Below, piece after piece: positions 34,809 through 43,709 of a stretch of DNA of 64,000 nucleotides. The translations under genes were made by a program, and so were the position numbers. The notes beneath the pieces were generated by a model. It had not been told where the DNA came from. It saw nothing but the letters and a program-made list of their open reading frames with translations, and ran no database searches. This stretch comes from Planctomycetota bacterium (GTDB lineage Bacteria > Planctomycetota > UBA1135 > GCA-002686595), in the NCBI GenBank assembly GCA_002683825.1, contig NYUD01000071.1, positions 1 through 64,000 of the forward strand, read 5' to 3'. Position 1 is the stretch's first letter; every line of letters starts with the position of its first letter.

Positions 34809-35609
34809 TTAGTTCCGACGACGGCGGGCCAGCGTGATGCCGGCGATGCCGACCAGACCGGCGAGCGCGAAGAGGAGAGACGTCGGCATGGCGGGAACGC
34901 CCACCGGGCCGCCGCCGATGGCGAGGACATCGTCGAACGTCTGGCCTACTGCCAGGTTGTCAACGCGAACGGTTTCGTTCTCAGTCGAGTCCGACTGGCG
35001 CAACCCGAAGGAGACCACCGCATCGCCCGGATCGGCTTGGTCAGCACCCGTAACCGAGGCGTCCGTATCGACAGCCGCGTCGATCCAAAGCTGAGCGATG
35101 TTGAGGTCTTGGTCGTAGCGTACGATGGCGCGATAGGTGGTCGCGTAGGTCAGGTCCGTCGGCCAGAGCACATCGGCCGTCGAGCCGTCGCTCGAAATCC
35201 CCACGGTAAAATCACCGGCGCCCGTGGGAGCCACGATGTCGAGGCGCCCGGAAAAATTGAACCCTTCGCGGAAGTGGGCGAAGTATTCGTAGTCGCCACC
35301 GGCAGCATAGGGAGCTCCCAGGTCGTCGACCGAGAAGTCGATCCCATAGTAGACGTTTCCCGCTACGCCGGTGAAGGCGAGGTTGGCGTCCTCGGAAGGA
35401 GTGCCGTGTTGTACGACCACCTGGCCGCCGGAAACCAGGAGATCGCCTACCGTACCGCTGTGGTTTGCCCAACCGCCGTTGGGGACGAGAGGCCCGTCCG
35501 GGTACGAAAAAGTGTCGGTCGCTATGACCTGGGCGCTGGCGGTTCCGGCAACGGCGAGCAAAGCCGCGCCGAACATGAGCACCTTCTTGTTGATATCCGC
35601 TGCTCTCAT
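34809..35609 (-). CDS. Exported protein with PEP-CTERM-like C-terminal sorting tail
   Basis: Function of the body is not recognised. Of 266 residues, the first 26 form a signal peptide (VLMFGAALLAVAGTASA). Residues 27-235 are beta-rich, Gly/Asp/Thr-rich, like a jelly-roll or laminin-G-like domain. The C-terminus, residues 237-266, has the three-part layout of exosortase targets: VPAMPTS, then a hydrophobic helix (LLFALAGLVGIAGITLA), then RRRRN. PAMP stands where PEP is usual, so this is a variant sorting signal. AGAGGAA precedes the ATG at a good distance. No exosortase gene is in the window. Surface or extracellular-matrix display is inferred from the tail. Confidence 0.82.
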   Translation of the reverse strand: MRAADINKKVLMFGAALLAVAGTASAQVIATDTFSYPDGPLVPNGGWANHSGTVGDLLVSGGQVVVQHGTPSEDANLAFTGVAGNVYYGIDFSVDDLGAPYAAGGDYEYFAHFREGFNFSGRLDIVAPTGAGDFTVGISSDGSTADVLWPTDLTYATTYRAIVRYDQDLNIAQLWIDAAVDTDASVTGADQADPGDAVVSFGLRQSDSTENETVRVDNLAVGQTFDDVLAIGGGPVGVPAMPTSLLFALAGLVGIAGITLARRRRN

Positions 35610-35802
35610 CTGAGTTCCTCTGTGTTCTTTGTAGTAATTGCAGGGTTCGGGGGGGCCCTGACGCCTGGCAGCTTCACCGTCCCCCCCTCGGCCGAGATAG
35701 TACCGGAATCAGGCCAGATTTGGCTGCTTTTACTGCATTGACGGCTCGAAAGAGCCTCCCTGGCGGCTTGTGGTGATGCATCGCTGCTTGGCCCTGGACA
35801 CC

Positions 35803-37251
35803 TCAGATCAAGAGATCGTGCACCACCGTCCCGTGCACGTCCGTCAACCTCATCGCCCTGCCGCTGAAGCGGTAGCTCAAGCGCTCGTGATCCATCCCCA
35901 ATAGATGCAGTATCGTCGCGTGCAAGTCGTGCATCGAGACCGGCCGATCCACCGCGTAGTAGCCGTACTCATCCGTCGCCCCGTAGGCCACCCCCGGCCT
36001 CACGCCACCCCCGGCCATCCAGATCGTGAAGCCATGGGGGTTGTGATCTCGCCCCCGGGTTCCCTGGGCCATGGGTGTCCTGCCGAATTCACCCGCCCAC
36101 AGGACCAGCGTGTCCTCCAGGAGCCCTCGCGCTTTCAGGTCGCGGATCAGGCCAGCGATCGGCTGGTCGACGGCCCGGGCGTTCCTCGTGTGTCCATCCT
36201 CCAGGTCGTTGTGCTGATCCCAGCGGTCGACGCCCACGTTCGGGCACGTCAGCTCCACGAAGCGTACATCGCGCTCAACCAGCCGACGTGCGAGCAGGCA
36301 CAGGGTTGCGTAGGTCCGGGTGTGGACGTATTCCGAGTCGATGCCGTAGAGCTTTCTCGTCAGTTCTGTCTCCCCCGAAACATCGAGCAGCTCGGGCACG
36401 GCAGCTTGCATGCGGAAGGCCAGCTCGTAGTTGGCGATGGCCGACTCGACCGCATCGTTCCGGCTCCAACGTTCAGCTATTCCGCTGTCGAGTTTGCCCA
36501 GGAGTTCCCGTTGACGACTTTCGGTTTGCATTCCCCCTTCCGTGTCGGGGCGGGAAAGGTTGGCGACCGGATCGGCGCCGGGACGGAACATGGAGCCCTG
36601 ATAAGTTGCCGGCAAGAAGCCCGAGTTGAAGTTGTCCAACCCACCGGGCGGAATCAGTCCGCCGTTCAGGACGACAAAACCAGGCAGATTTCGATTTTCG
36701 CTGCCCAGGCCGTAGGAGACCCACGACCCGATGCTGGGCCGGCCCTGCTGTCCGAAGCCCGTGTGCAGGAAGTAGTTCGCGCCGGTGTGTTCGGGGAAAC
36801 TCGCCACCATCGAGCGGACGAAGCACAGATCATCGACGCAACGGGAGAGATGGGGGAAGAGATCGCTGACCCACGCCCCGCTCTCGCCATATTGACGGAA
36901 CTTCCATGGCGACTGCAGCACCGTGCCGACGTTGTCGAACTGCGTGTCGGGAATCGCCATCCCGATCGGCTGTCCGTTTTCCTTTTCGAGCCGTGGTTTG
37001 GGATCGAACGTGTCGACCTGCGAGGGGGCGCCATCCATGTAGAGAAAAATGACGCGCTTGGCCCGTGCACGATGATGGGGAAGGGGTGATCCGTCCCCTG
37101 TCAACGTGCGCGAAAGGTCACCTGGGGACATGCCGGCCAGGGCCAGAGCTCCAAAGCCATTGGCGCACGTCATCAACGCCTCGCGCCGCGTGAGCGGCCG
37201 ATGCCTGCGGTCAATCGACAAACAGAAACTCCTTTGTGTTGAAGAGCACAT
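35803..37251 (-). CDS. DUF1501 family protein, Tat-type signal
   Basis: DUF1501 proteins belong to the alkaline phosphatase/sulfatase-like superfamily, are exported and usually accompany a DUF1549/DUF1553 or DUF1800 partner; their reaction is unknown. The 482-residue protein has LTRREALMTCANGFGALALAG near residue 20, a Tat-like signal. Core motifs include FLYMDGAPSQVDTFDPKP, NYFLHTGFGQQGRPSIGSWVSYGLG and VLWAGEFGRTPMAQG, all typical of the planctomycete type. It overlaps the stop of the PSD1 gene by about 40 bases, which indicates coupled translation. It is the last gene of the long minus-strand run that starts at hemA. Confidence 0.92.
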   Translation of the reverse strand: MCSSTQRSFCLSIDRRHRPLTRREALMTCANGFGALALAGMSPGDLSRTLTGDGSPLPHHRARAKRVIFLYMDGAPSQVDTFDPKPRLEKENGQPIGMAIPDTQFDNVGTVLQSPWKFRQYGESGAWVSDLFPHLSRCVDDLCFVRSMVASFPEHTGANYFLHTGFGQQGRPSIGSWVSYGLGSENRNLPGFVVLNGGLIPPGGLDNFNSGFLPATYQGSMFRPGADPVANLSRPDTEGGMQTESRQRELLGKLDSGIAERWSRNDAVESAIANYELAFRMQAAVPELLDVSGETELTRKLYGIDSEYVHTRTYATLCLLARRLVERDVRFVELTCPNVGVDRWDQHNDLEDGHTRNARAVDQPIAGLIRDLKARGLLEDTLVLWAGEFGRTPMAQGTRGRDHNPHGFTIWMAGGGVRPGVAYGATDEYGYYAVDRPVSMHDLHATILHLLGMDHERLSYRFSGRAMRLTDVHGTVVHDLLI

Positions 37252-40200
37252 GGCACAGCTCGGCCAGGGGCTGGGCGGCCTCCTCGGGGTGTTCGTCGAG
37301 AAACTGCCCGGCGAATTTCAGCTCGTCCTCCTCCGGAGGACGACCCAGGGCCGTGAGGTAGATCGTTTCGATGCGCTCATCGTCGGTTGCGTGACTCTTG
37401 TAAACAGCCTCCGCCCATCGCTCGGCCTGTCCTATGACAAAGGGGTCGTTCCAGAGCGTCAAAGCCTGGGCCGGCACGTTCGAAACGCCTCTGCGCCCTT
37501 GGGTGGTGAAGGGCGTGGGGTAGTCGAAGACCTGAAAGAACGGCATCAAGAAGTTGCGCCGGACCGCGAGGTACACGCTGCGGCGTCCGTCGCCGTCGAG
37601 CGGCCCGCTCGTGCCGGGCCGTCCGCGTCCATCCAGGAAGGAGGTGAGATGCAGCGGCACGGGGGGGCCGTAGGGTGTCTGGTTCAGGTTTCCGGCGACA
37701 CTCAAGAGCGTGTCACGCAACACCTCGGCATCGAGTCTTTGCAGGGGATAATGGTGCAGTAGGCGGTTCTCCGGGTCGAACTCGCGCGCGCGTGGACTCG
37801 GCTGTGAGCCCTGTCTGTAGGTGCGCGAGAGCAGGATCTGTTTCAGGAGGCGTTTGGTCGAGAAGTCTTGCTCGATCAACGTCGCGGCCAGATGGTCGAG
37901 CAGCTCCGGATGGGTGGGTTCGTCGCCGGAGATGCCCAGGTTGTCCACCGACGGGACGATGCCGCGACCGAAGATGTGGTGCCAGATGCGATTCACCCAG
38001 ACGCGGGCGAGGTAGGGATTCGTCTCGGGGTCGGTCAGGCGTTGCGCGAGAGCCAGGCGTCCGCTGCCCTTTTTCGATTCCGAGCCTGATTCCTCCGGCG
38101 AACGCAAAGCCTCAGGCAGGTTGCGTGCAACCACCCCCTGTGGTTGATGTGAGTCGCCGCGCAAGAGCAGGTGCTCATCGACCCCGTTCGCATCGAAGAG
38201 GGCCGGCGCCGTGGCGGATTCGAGCCGCAGGCTGGACAGCAGCTCGACCCGCCGTTCCAGATAAGGAAGAAGCGCAGCTCGAACCCCTGACGTATCGAGT
38301 GGGCTCGCGAGCAGGCCGGGGTTGTCCAGGAGCCACCCGAGGATGGCGAACCCCGGACCCGCCTCTTGCCCCGTGAGCCGTCCGTCGCGCAACCGGGCCG
38401 CTACAAAGAGGAACAGCTCCTCGTAGCGCTGCGCGAGTGCCTCGGCGTCGTCGGGATCTGCTCCGGCGAGCGCGTGTATCAGCCAATCGGTGTCCGACCC
38501 GAGGGCCGGAGGCTCTTCGTCTGACCCGATCACACGCTCGATCACCAGTTCGCTTCCATCCCCCTGCGGACTGAATTCGACGTGTGCGGTGTGCCCGAGG
38601 TAATCCTCCAGCTCATGTCGGATCCAGCGCCGACCTTCGTCCTTCCAGGAGAACACGGTGCCCCCGTGCAGCGGTCCCTCGATCATGCGGTGCCCGTCGA
38701 CCTCGAGGAATGCTCTACCCCCGCCTTGAACCAGGTAGAAGAGGTTCTTGTGTTCGAGCCGGATTGTCTCTGTCCTCAGCATTCGTCCCGACTGGACCCA
38801 GTCGACACGGCCGGGAACGCGCTCGGTTTGCGGTGCGAGCACCAGCCGATCCCAGATCGGGTCCGAAGCGGCGCCGGCGTAGGCGAAAAGCCTGGCGAGG
38901 GGTTGTCGCGGGTCGGTTCCGAGCCGTGTGAATCCGGCCTCGACCCTCGAAAAACAAAAGCCATCCTGGATCCAATCCTCGGCCTCGGATCGGGCGAAAT
39001 CAGCGATCGCGACGGTCTGATCGGGGCTGGCTCTTGCGGCTTGCAACTCGCGCGTCAAGAGGGGCTGGATCCCTTCGCCCTGCACCCATGGCAGAAGGAT
39101 GGGGGTCTTGTCCGCTCGAACCCTCGCAAATGCGGCGATCCAGGCTTCGATGCGCGCCGTGGGCACCGAGGTGCGCTCGGAGACGCGTTCGACCACGACC
39201 GTCCGAGCGGCCGGCCACGTGTCCGGCGGTTTCTCGCCGCCGACACCGGCGTCTCCCAAGAGTTCGTGCTCGACCTCGCGCGCTGCGAGCATCGCCCGGG
39301 CCGTTCCCGCGAGGGATTGTTCGAGCGCTGCACCGGTGGCTCGCACCACCTGGGCACGATGGCGTTCCTCGAGGCGGGCGAGCTCCTGTGCGATGCGCGC
39401 GTTGTTCTCGCGCGTCTGGAAACGCACCTGTCGATAGCTGGAGCTGAGCAGATAGCCCGAAAGCGCATAGTAGTCGCGCGCTGAAATCGCTTCAAACTTG
39501 TGATCGTGACAGCGAGCACAGGCAACCGTCAGGCCCAGGAAGGTCTTCGAGAACACGTCGATCTGGTTCGCAATGCGCTCGGTTTGGTCGGCGCGGATGT
39601 CTACGGGTGAGTGTTTTTCCTCTCCGAAGAACCAGAAACCGGTTCCAAGCACGGATTCGTCCCAGCCTTCGTCCCGGTGGGGGCGTGGTTCAGGTAGAAG
39701 ATCTCCGGCGACGTGCTCGCGCACGAAACGGTCGTAGGCTACGTCCTGATTGAAAGCGCGGATGACGTAGTCGCGATACTGCCAGGCGTTGGCGATCAGA
39801 TAGTCGAATTCGTGGCCCTTGGTCTCTGCGTAGCGTACGAGGTCCAGCCAATGGCGTCCCCAGCGTTCTCCGAAGCGTGGCGAGGCCAGCAGCCGATCGA
39901 TCTGGCGCTCGAAGGCTCCGGGGGACGCATCGGCCTCGAACACGGCCAGCTCGTCCGGCGTCGGAGGCAACCCGACCAGGTCGAATGCAGCGCGTCGGAG
40001 TAGCGTGCGCCGGTCCGCAGGCCCCTTGGGTGTGAGATCCGCTCGTTCCAGTGCGGCGGCGATGAACGCGTCGATGGGTTTTTCTGACCAGGCCTTGTCG
40101 GCTACTTGCGGAGGCGCCGGTTTTGTGATCGGGCGAAAACCCCAGTGTTCTCCGCGCCGCTTCAAGAGGTCGAACGTCTCAACCGTTCGCGCTTTGGTAT

Positions 40201-40570
40201 CCCTCGGCCCCGGCGCTCCCTGTGCGATCCACGTCTCGAGAAGCGTGATTTCCTCCGTCGTGAGCTCTTCAAGCGGGGGCATGCGGAACTCGGGTTCGTC
40301 ACCCCGTACCGCTCGCACGAGCAAACTCGACTCAGGACTTCCCGGGACGATGGCCGGTCCCCGACTTCCCCCGACCAACAGGGCATCGAGTCCGTCGGTT
40401 CTCAAACCGGAGCGCTGCTTGTCCGGTCCGTGGCAGTCGTAGCATCTCGCGGCGAGGAGCGGCCGGACCTTGGTCTCGAAGAACTCGTAGGCCTGCGGTG
40501 CTTCCTGAGCGCTGGAGCGCGCTACAAGAAGCGGAGCGAGGCCGAAGCAAACGCCGACGAACATCCGCAT
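37211..40570 (-). CDS. Cytochrome-type PSD1/DUF1549/DUF1553 protein
   Basis: Large exported planctomycete protein of unknown reaction. The 1119-residue product has a signal peptide (ending near SSAQ), then a PSD1 cytochrome-like domain with one haem c site, CYDCHG (Cys43, Cys46, His47). DUF1549 follows at about 160-380, with the conserved VACARCHDHKF, a second CxxCH that may bind haem. A middle insertion with beta structure runs to about 860, and DUF1553 ends the protein (VWVNRIWHHIFGRGIVPSVDNLG). It begins 21 bases after hemG and overlaps the DUF1501 gene, so it probably belongs to the same transcript as the haem genes, whose product it would carry. Confidence 0.92.
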   Translation of the reverse strand: MRMFVGVCFGLAPLLVARSSAQEAPQAYEFFETKVRPLLAARCYDCHGPDKQRSGLRTDGLDALLVGGSRGPAIVPGSPESSLLVRAVRGDEPEFRMPPLEELTTEEITLLETWIAQGAPGPRDTKARTVETFDLLKRRGEHWGFRPITKPAPPQVADKAWSEKPIDAFIAAALERADLTPKGPADRRTLLRRAAFDLVGLPPTPDELAVFEADASPGAFERQIDRLLASPRFGERWGRHWLDLVRYAETKGHEFDYLIANAWQYRDYVIRAFNQDVAYDRFVREHVAGDLLPEPRPHRDEGWDESVLGTGFWFFGEEKHSPVDIRADQTERIANQIDVFSKTFLGLTVACARCHDHKFEAISARDYYALSGYLLSSSYRQVRFQTRENNARIAQELARLEERHRAQVVRATGAALEQSLAGTARAMLAAREVEHELLGDAGVGGEKPPDTWPAARTVVVERVSERTSVPTARIEAWIAAFARVRADKTPILLPWVQGEGIQPLLTRELQAARASPDQTVAIADFARSEAEDWIQDGFCFSRVEAGFTRLGTDPRQPLARLFAYAGAASDPIWDRLVLAPQTERVPGRVDWVQSGRMLRTETIRLEHKNLFYLVQGGGRAFLEVDGHRMIEGPLHGGTVFSWKDEGRRWIRHELEDYLGHTAHVEFSPQGDGSELVIERVIGSDEEPPALGSDTDWLIHALAGADPDDAEALAQRYEELFLFVAARLRDGRLTGQEAGPGFAILGWLLDNPGLLASPLDTSGVRAALLPYLERRVELLSSLRLESATAPALFDANGVDEHLLLRGDSHQPQGVVARNLPEALRSPEESGSESKKGSGRLALAQRLTDPETNPYLARVWVNRIWHHIFGRGIVPSVDNLGISGDEPTHPELLDHLAATLIEQDFSTKRLLKQILLSRTYRQGSQPSPRAREFDPENRLLHHYPLQRLDAEVLRDTLLSVAGNLNQTPYGPPVPLHLTSFLDGRGRPGTSGPLDGDGRRSVYLAVRRNFLMPFFQVFDYPTPFTTQGRRGVSNVPAQALTLWNDPFVIGQAERWAEAVYKSHATDDERIETIYLTALGRPPEEDELKFAGQFLDEHPEEAAQPLAELCHVLFNTKEFLFVD

Positions 40571-40591
40571 CGGCGCATTATAGGGCTTCCC

Positions 40592-41947
40592 TCAGACCGG
40601 CAATGCCGGTTGGTCGGAATGCGCCCGGGCGAGGTCCTTCGCCGCCCCGACCAAGCTCGTGATTCCGATCCCACGCGTAAAATTGCCCAGGACGCCCAGG
40701 TTTTGAGGCAGCAAGGCTCGCAGTCGGGCCAGACGCTCTGGATGTTGCAGGTCGAGTCGCGGCAAGGTCTCCGGGTAGCGCACGATGCGCTTCCATACGG
40801 GCTCGCCGTGGATCTCCAGAAGTTCGCTGACTTCGTCGGCAGCGATCGACGTCAAGTCCGCATCGCTCCTTTCGACCAGCTCGGGATGGCGTGCTCCTCC
40901 CGCCAGGGTTCGCAACAGGACGGTTCCTTGCGGAGCGCAGCCGGGATCGATCGTGGAGGAGAAGAGCGTTCCCAGATGACGTTTGCCCTCCCGCTGCGGC
41001 ACGAGATAACCGAAGCCGTCGAGCGCGTGTGCCACCTGTTCGCGCCCGTAGGCGTGAAAAATGCCGACCAAGCTCTCGCAACGCATCGATCGCAGTTCGG
41101 ACCCGGCGGCCGGCAAGGCGCCGGTCAAGAGCGAAGTCGCGGATCGCAGAGGCAGCGCGAGAACGACGCGTGCAGCGTCGATGCGGCCCGTATTCGTCCG
41201 AATCTTGAAGCCGCGCCCGGCGATCTCAACCGCTCGCACCGACACGCCCAAGCGCAGGCGGCTCTTCAAGCGATGCGCCAAAGCTTCGCTCAAGCGCTCC
41301 ATGCCCCCCGCTGGTTTCCACAGCCCGGGCAGCTGGTCTTTTCCCTGCGCATTCTCTCGTTGCGCGCGCATTGCATTGAAGATGCTGCCGTGCCGTTCGA
41401 TCATCGAGATGATCTGCGGGAAGCACGCGCGCACCGAAAGCTGGTCTGGATCGCCCGCGTGAATGCCCGAGACCATCGGATCCACGAGCGTCTCCAGCGC
41501 TTCCCGGCCCAGGCGATGCCGGACAAAATCGGCGATCGATCCGTCCAGGGCTTTCTTCCCCGAGCGCCATGGCTCGGTGGCCAGCCGCAGTTTGCAACGC
41601 GTGGAGAGCAGTCGCGTCGTCACTAGCGCAGGCGGAGAAAACGGAACTTCTCTCAAACAACCGTTCTTGACCACGAAGCGTTTCGAAGCGGCCTTGCCCA
41701 CCGAGTGCAGGGACAGATTGAGATCGTCCGCGAGTTCCCGCACGGGTTGCGTAGCACCGGACAAGGCCTCAGGGCCGTATTCGTAGCGTAGGCCCGGGCG
41801 GGCGTCGACGGCGATGGTGCGAACGAGGCCGCCGGTTCTGCTGCTGGCCTCGAGTACGATCAGGTCCGCCTCCTTACCACGCGCATGTGCGTAAGCGAGC
41901 CCGGAAATCCCTGCTCCGATGACGACCGTTTCGACCGCTTGGTTCAC
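40592..41947 (-). CDS. hemG: Protoporphyrinogen/coproporphyrinogen oxidase (HemG, HemY-type)
   Basis: FAD enzyme that oxidises protoporphyrinogen IX to protoporphyrin IX; relatives in some phyla act on coproporphyrinogen III instead. The 451-residue protein starts with the FAD-binding loop VVIGAGISGLAYA at about 8-20 and the second nucleotide motif EASSRTGG. Late motifs NFTRGIGITSLVGAAKDLA complete the FAD site. The ATG overlaps the hemE stop as ATGA. Which of the two substrates is used cannot be read from the sequence; no hemQ is present nearby, and hemH is of ordinary type, so the protoporphyrin route is the simpler guess. Confidence 0.93.
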   Translation of the reverse strand: MNQAVETVVIGAGISGLAYAHARGKEADLIVLEASSRTGGLVRTIAVDARPGLRYEYGPEALSGATQPVRELADDLNLSLHSVGKAASKRFVVKNGCLREVPFSPPALVTTRLLSTRCKLRLATEPWRSGKKALDGSIADFVRHRLGREALETLVDPMVSGIHAGDPDQLSVRACFPQIISMIERHGSIFNAMRAQRENAQGKDQLPGLWKPAGGMERLSEALAHRLKSRLRLGVSVRAVEIAGRGFKIRTNTGRIDAARVVLALPLRSATSLLTGALPAAGSELRSMRCESLVGIFHAYGREQVAHALDGFGYLVPQREGKRHLGTLFSSTIDPGCAPQGTVLLRTLAGGARHPELVERSDADLTSIAADEVSELLEIHGEPVWKRIVRYPETLPRLDLQHPERLARLRALLPQNLGVLGNFTRGIGITSLVGAAKDLARAHSDQPALPV

Positions 41948-43011
41948 CGTTTGTCAGGGGGGGCCAACACGGCCTCTCGTGTGTCGTGACGGAATTCCTG
42001 AGCTGCCTGCACGAAAGCACCGACGCACTCCGGAGCGGTTGTCTTGAAGACCCCGTGCCCCAGGTTCAGGATGTGCCCGGGACGGGCGCCCACGTGCTCG
42101 AGGATCGCGCGCGTGCGACTTGCGACCTCTTCGGGCGTGGAGAGCAGGAGGCCCGGGTCCAGGTTGCCCTGCAGCGCGATGTTCGGACCGACCCTGTCGA
42201 AGGCACGGGCGATGTCGGTGCGATGATCGATAGCCACGCACTCCGGTCGCATGGAGGCGAGCTCTTCGACCAGGTGGTCCGCCGCGCCGGCAAACGCGAT
42301 CCGCGGGGCTTTGCCCTGCAGGCGATCGAACACGCGCTGCGACCAGGGCTTGGCATAGCGTTGGTAGTCTTGCGTCGTCAGAGCCGCCGCCCACGTGTCG
42401 AACAACACGACGGCTTCCGCACCGCTTTCGATCTGGAAGAGCAGGTGATCGGAGACCGCGTCGCATAGCTTGTCCATCAGGAGCTCCCAGGCCTCGGGCT
42501 CGTGGTACATCATGCGACGCAGCTCGAGAAAGCTCTTGGAGGTGCCTCCTTCGATGGCATAGCTCGCCAGCGTGAACGGCGCACCACAGAAGCCGAGCAG
42601 CGTCGTCTCCGCGGGTAGTCCGGCGGCCGTTCGTTTCAGGGTTTCGCCGACGTAACCGAGCTCGACAGAGGGGTCGTAAGCCCGAAGGCGTTGGACGTCC
42701 TCCAGTTTGCGCAACGGTTCCGGCAGCGAAGGACCTCGCTCGTTGAAGATCAAGGGCATGCCCATGGCCTCGAGGGGCAACAGGATGTCGCTGAAAAGGA
42801 TCGCGCCGTCCATGCCGAAGCGGCGAATGGGTTGTAGCGTCACCTCCGCGGCCCAGTCGGGGTTCTTGGCCAGCTCGAGGAAGCCGCCGGCTTTTCTCCG
42901 AACCTCCTGGTACTCGGGCAGGTAGCGACCGGCCTGGCGCATCAACCATACGGGAGGACGCGCCAGGGGCTCGCACCGGAGGGCACGGAGTAGAAGCTTG
43001 TCGTTGTTCAT
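41944..43011 (-). CDS. hemE: Uroporphyrinogen decarboxylase
   Basis: Removes four carboxyl groups from uroporphyrinogen III to give coproporphyrinogen III. The 355 residues are a normal single-domain length. The hallmark RPPVWLMRQAGRYLPEYQ near residues 18-35 contains the conserved Arg and Gln of the active site, and ILFSDILLPLEAMGM and FCGAPFTLASYAIEGG are further family signatures. The start overlaps the response regulator stop (TAATG), and the stop overlaps the hemG start (ATGA), so it is fixed inside the operon. Confidence 0.97.
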   Translation of the reverse strand: MNNDKLLLRALRCEPLARPPVWLMRQAGRYLPEYQEVRRKAGGFLELAKNPDWAAEVTLQPIRRFGMDGAILFSDILLPLEAMGMPLIFNERGPSLPEPLRKLEDVQRLRAYDPSVELGYVGETLKRTAAGLPAETTLLGFCGAPFTLASYAIEGGTSKSFLELRRMMYHEPEAWELLMDKLCDAVSDHLLFQIESGAEAVVLFDTWAAALTTQDYQRYAKPWSQRVFDRLQGKAPRIAFAGAADHLVEELASMRPECVAIDHRTDIARAFDRVGPNIALQGNLDPGLLLSTPEEVASRTRAILEHVGARPGHILNLGHGVFKTTAPECVGAFVQAAQEFRHDTREAVLAPPDKR

Positions 43012-43703
43012 TACGGGGTCAATCGGTAGCCGCTGCCGCGAATCGTGTGGATGTAGCGGGGGTTTTGCGGATCCGGCTCGAGGACGCGACGCAGGCGGAC
43101 GATGAAATTGTCGATGGTGCGCGTGGTCGGGAAGGCTGTGTAGCCCCAGACCTTGTCGAGGATTTCGTCACGCGTGATGACCTCGCCCTTGCGCTCCGCG
43201 AGAAAGCGCAGAATGAGGATTTCCTTGGTCGATAGTTCGATCTCCCGCTCGTGGGTCTTCACGATGTACGTGGCAAAATCGACCGTGGTCTCGCCCAGTT
43301 GCAAGCGCTGGCCCGTGGTCGGGGGGCTCTCCGTCCACTTGTGACGTCGTAGGATCGCCTTGACACGCAGAATCAGTTCGCGCAAATCGAAGGGCTTGGG
43401 CAGGTAGTCGTCGCCGCCCAGCGAAAGGCCCCGGACGCGATCGTCGTCGCCACCCTTGGCGGTCAGGAACAGAATCGGCACCCGGTTGTTCTCCTCGCGC
43501 AGCTTGGAACAGATCGAAAAGCCGTCCAGGCCGGGCAGCATGACGTCCAGCAGCACCAGATCGGGCGGATTCTCGCGGATCGAAGTGAGTGCGAGATCGC
43601 CGTTCGATTCCAGATGCACCTCGTACCCCTCGATTTCCAGGTTGTCGACGATCACCTCGGCCAGGTGCTTCTCATCCTCCACGACCAGAAGACGTTCGGG
43701 CAT
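43011..43703 (-). CDS. OmpR-family response regulator
   Basis: Transcription regulator activated by phosphorylation. The receiver domain spans residues 1-120 with the acidic pair Glu9/Asp10, phospho-acceptor Asp53 (LLDVMLPGLDG) and the conserved Lys in FLTAKGG. Residues about 130-228 are a winged-helix DNA-binding domain of OmpR/PhoB type, ending in IHTIRGSGYRL. Its partner kinase is six bases upstream. The pair sits between hemL and hemE in an overlapping operon, so the simplest idea is that it senses a haem-related or redox signal and controls this operon or haem-using genes; no target site has been identified. Confidence 0.93.
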   Translation of the reverse strand: MPERLLVVEDEKHLAEVIVDNLEIEGYEVHLESNGDLALTSIRENPPDLVLLDVMLPGLDGFSICSKLREENNRVPILFLTAKGGDDDRVRGLSLGGDDYLPKPFDLRELILRVKAILRRHKWTESPPTTGQRLQLGETTVDFATYIVKTHEREIELSTKEILILRFLAERKGEVITRDEILDKVWGYTAFPTTRTIDNFIVRLRRVLEPDPQNPRYIHTIRGSGYRLTP

Positions 43704-43709
43704 GACCGT

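Noticed and set aside
35742-35755. GGCTC-GAAA-GAGCC hairpin as terminator of the DUF1501 gene
   Set aside because: Stem of only five pairs and no T-tract on either side.
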